A DNA stretch of 6,017 nt, taken from an uncultured Pseudorhodobacter sp. Lineage in GTDB: Bacteria > Pseudomonadota > Alphaproteobacteria > Rhodobacterales > Rhodobacteraceae. A program made the translations under genes and the position numbers. Position 1 is the first letter of the stretch. Each line of letters starts with the position of its first letter. The stretch is from contig CAMFIX010000207.1 in assembly GCA_945952425.1 (NCBI GenBank), forward strand, positions 1-6,017. The letters run 5' to 3'. This document shows, in pieces, positions 4,320 to 6,017 of the stretch. The notes under the pieces are model-generated. The model saw nothing but the letters and a program-made list of their open reading frames with translations. It ran no database searches and had not been told where the DNA came from.

Positions 4320-5972
4320 ATGACCCGCTTCGCCCCCGCCTGCTTCGCCCCCGCCTGCTTCACCCTCGCCCTTCCCGCCCTGCTTCTCGCCTCCACCGCC
4401 CTGGCGGACACGATCGCCGCGACCTCGCATATCACCGCCGTCACGATCTATCCCCAGGGCGCCGAGGTCACCCGCGAGGCCGCCTTCACCGCCCCCGCCG
4501 GCGCCCATGACCTGCTGATCACCGACCTGCCCTCGGCGACCGAGCCCAGCCTTCTGCGCCTCGCCTCGACCGATACCGACCTCGGCGCCTTTGCCCTGCG
4601 CACCGACCGCCTGCCGCCCTCGGACCTGCCCGAGACCGATGCCACCAAGGCGGCCAAAGCCGCGGTCAAGGCGGCCGAGGCCGAGCTTGCCAAGACCCAA
4701 TCCGCCCTCGCCGCGATCAACGCGAAGATCGAGGCGCAGAACGCCCGCATCGCCTTTTTGGGCAATCTCAAGACCGACACCGCGGGCCAGACCGCCGAAA
4801 GCCTGACCGCCATCGCCGATATGGTCGCCGCCAAGGTGCTGGAGGCGCGCGAGGCCGCCATTGCCGCGCAAGGCGACTTGCCCGCCGCGACCGAAGCGGT
4901 GACCAAGGCGCAGGATGCCCTGACCCAGGCCGAAGCCGCCCGCGACGCCCTTTCGCAAGGCGCCGAGGACCGCGCGGCGCTGACCGTCGCCGTCACCTCC
5001 AAGGGCGGCGAAGGCCATGTGACGGTGAAGCATTTCATCTCCGAGGCCAGCTGGCGGCCGGTCTATGACATCAGGCTCGACCGCAAGGGGGCCAAGGCGG
5101 AGCTCGACCGCGGGGTTCTGGTCAGCCAATCGGGCGGCGAGGATTGGGCGGGGGTCGACCTGACCCTTTCGACCGCGCAACCGGGCCAGCAGGCCGAGGC
5201 GAGCACGCTTTATCCCGAGTTGCGGCAGGTTTACGATCCGAGCCAACCAATGATCAAAGGCTCAGCCCGGATGGGAGTTGTTGAACCATTGTCGATGGGC
5301 GATGTCGCCCCTGCCCCCGTCGCCGAGGCGCGCTCGATCACGGCCGGGGTGCAGTTCCAGGGCGATACGGTGACCTATCATTACCCCGGCGCGGTCTCGA
5401 TCGCCAATGGGGTCGAGGATCTGCGGCTCGCGCTGGACAGCCAGAGCCTGCAGGCCGAGACCGTCGCGCTGGCCGTGCCGCGCTATGACAAGACCGCCTT
5501 CCTGCAGGCCGAACTCACCAACTCGGGCAAGGAGATATTGCTGCCCGGCACCGCGTTCCTTTACCGCGACGGCATGCTGACCGGCCAGACCGACCTGGCG
5601 GTTCTGGCCCCCGGCGACAAGACCAAGCTGGGCTTCGGCGCCATCCCCGGGCTGGTCCTGACCCGCGACATGCCCGAGCGGATGACGGGCGACAAGGGCG
5701 TCTTCACCACCTCGACCGAGATGCAGGAAAAGGCGGTGCTGAAGGTCAAGAACCTGACGGAGGAGTCCTGGAAGGTGCGGCTGATGGACCAGGTGCCCTA
5801 TTCCGAACAGGACGAGCTGAAGGTCGCCTACCAGGCCGACCCCGCCGCGACCGAGGAAAATGTCGCAGGCCAGCGCGGGGTGCTGGCCTGGGATTTCGAT
5901 CTGGCGGCGGGGGCCGAGCAACAGGTGAAGCTCGACACCACCCTGTCCTGGCCGGAAGGCAAAGAGCTGCAG
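4320..5972 (+). CDS. Secreted DUF4140/DUF4139 (MuiA-family) protein, extreme C-terminus cut by adapter
   Basis: The 551 genomic codons encode an exported protein of the family often labelled mucoidy inhibitor MuiA; its biochemical role is not established. Residues 1-29 form a signal peptide with a hydrophobic run (LALPALLLAS) and a probable signal-peptidase I site ALA/DT. DUF4140 follows at about 36-105 (ITAVTIYPQGAEVTREAAF). An Ala/Glu/Lys-rich coiled coil spans about 108-215. DUF4139 begins at about 225 with the typical block FISEASWRPVYDIRLD and runs to the end, interrupted by a variable linker at about 300-335. The protein ends with LSWPEGKELQ at the adapter junction; relatives end close to this motif, so perhaps only a few residues are lost. 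Translation beyond 5972 (LSLIHISEPTR) is a known adapter signature. The gene has its own ribosome binding site and faces no close partner here. Two oddities are an exact 15-bp tandem duplication in the signal peptide and a patch of A/T-ending codons in the linker. Confidence 0.93.
4329..4358 (+). repeat. 15-bp exact tandem repeat in the signal peptide
   Basis: The unit TTCGCCCCCGCCTGC occurs twice in direct succession and encodes FAPAC twice. The repeat keeps frame and lengthens the signal peptide's N-region by five residues. It looks like a recent slippage duplication. Confidence 0.9.
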
Positions 5973-6017
5973 CTGTCTCTTATACACATCTCCGAGCCCA
6001 CGAGACTAGGCATGATC
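5973..6017 (+). other. Nextera Read 2/i7 adapter with index (artefact, not genomic)
   Basis: CTGTCTCTTATACACATCT (5973-5991) is the exact 19-base Tn5 mosaic end, followed by CCGAGCCCACGAGAC (5992-6006), the Nextera Read 2 tail. TAGGCATG (6007-6014) is an 8-base i7 index that I recall as N706, and ATC (6015-6017) starts the P7 sequence. All 34 adapter bases match exactly. The genomic sequence ends at 5972. Confidence 0.99.

Noticed and set aside
3898..4323. 141-codon plus-strand open frame in the lysR-DUF4139 spacer
   Set aside because: It runs through both REP-like repeats (reading ASGGDIWANVK and SVFLPAKILP), has no ribosome binding site, is rich in Arg, Pro and Ala, and overlaps the next gene's start.
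3806..4444. 212-codon minus-strand open frame across the spacer
   Set aside because: It crosses the ends of two opposite-strand genes and the repeat region. Its low-complexity sequence matches no family.
4290..5246. 318-codon minus-strand open frame opposite the DUF4139 gene
   Set aside because: It is a Gly/Arg/Leu-rich repetitive shadow of a gene with a clear signal peptide, ribosome binding site and two domains.

Overview
The window is about 5.9 kb of bacterial chromosome enclosed by sequencing-library adapters. Positions 2-34 match a corrupted Nextera Read 1 adapter. Positions 5973-6017 are an exact Nextera Read 2/i7 adapter with index TAGGCATG. The genomic insert is therefore about 35-5972, and both end genes are cut by adapter rather than by biology.

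The DNA is very GC-rich, with strong G/C preference at third codon positions and long antisense shadow frames. The Ffh sequence, the codon use, the ffh-acetyltransferase pairing and the intergenic GCGGG-NN-TATTT repeats suggest an alphaproteobacterium of the Rhodobacteraceae/Paracoccus type. This is judged from memory of such genomes, not from a search.

Layout: On the minus strand, read right to left from 2912, there is a small DoxX-family membrane protein (2541-2912). It is followed after 43 bp by a second small four-helix membrane protein that looks like a diverged DoxX paralogue (2159-2497). After a 152-bp gap with weak promoter candidates comes ffh, the SRP GTPase (516-2006). Overlapping its stop by an ATGA is a RimJ/RimL-type GNAT acetyltransferase (519 down to the cut end at 35). 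On the plus strand, a LysR-type regulator (3007-3894) diverges from the doxX-like gene across a 94-bp gap rich in small dyads and repeats. A 425-bp non-coding stretch (3895-4319) holds an inverted pair of REP-like repeats and several hairpins. The last gene (4320-5972, cut at its extreme 3' end) is a secreted DUF4140/DUF4139 (MuiA-type) protein with a signal peptide and a coiled coil.

How the genes relate: ffh and the acetyltransferase are probably translationally coupled. The LysR regulator most likely controls the adjacent divergent doxX-like pair, and itself; this is inferred from arrangement only. The DUF4139 gene appears to be an independent unit with its own ribosome binding site. No defence system, mobile element, CRISPR array, rRNA or tRNA was seen, and nothing here makes a strong case for an undescribed system. 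The points most worth a second look are the hidden adapters, the DoxX-like tandem pair, the symmetric dyads over both ribosome binding sites in the divergent gap, and the repeat-rich 425-bp spacer.
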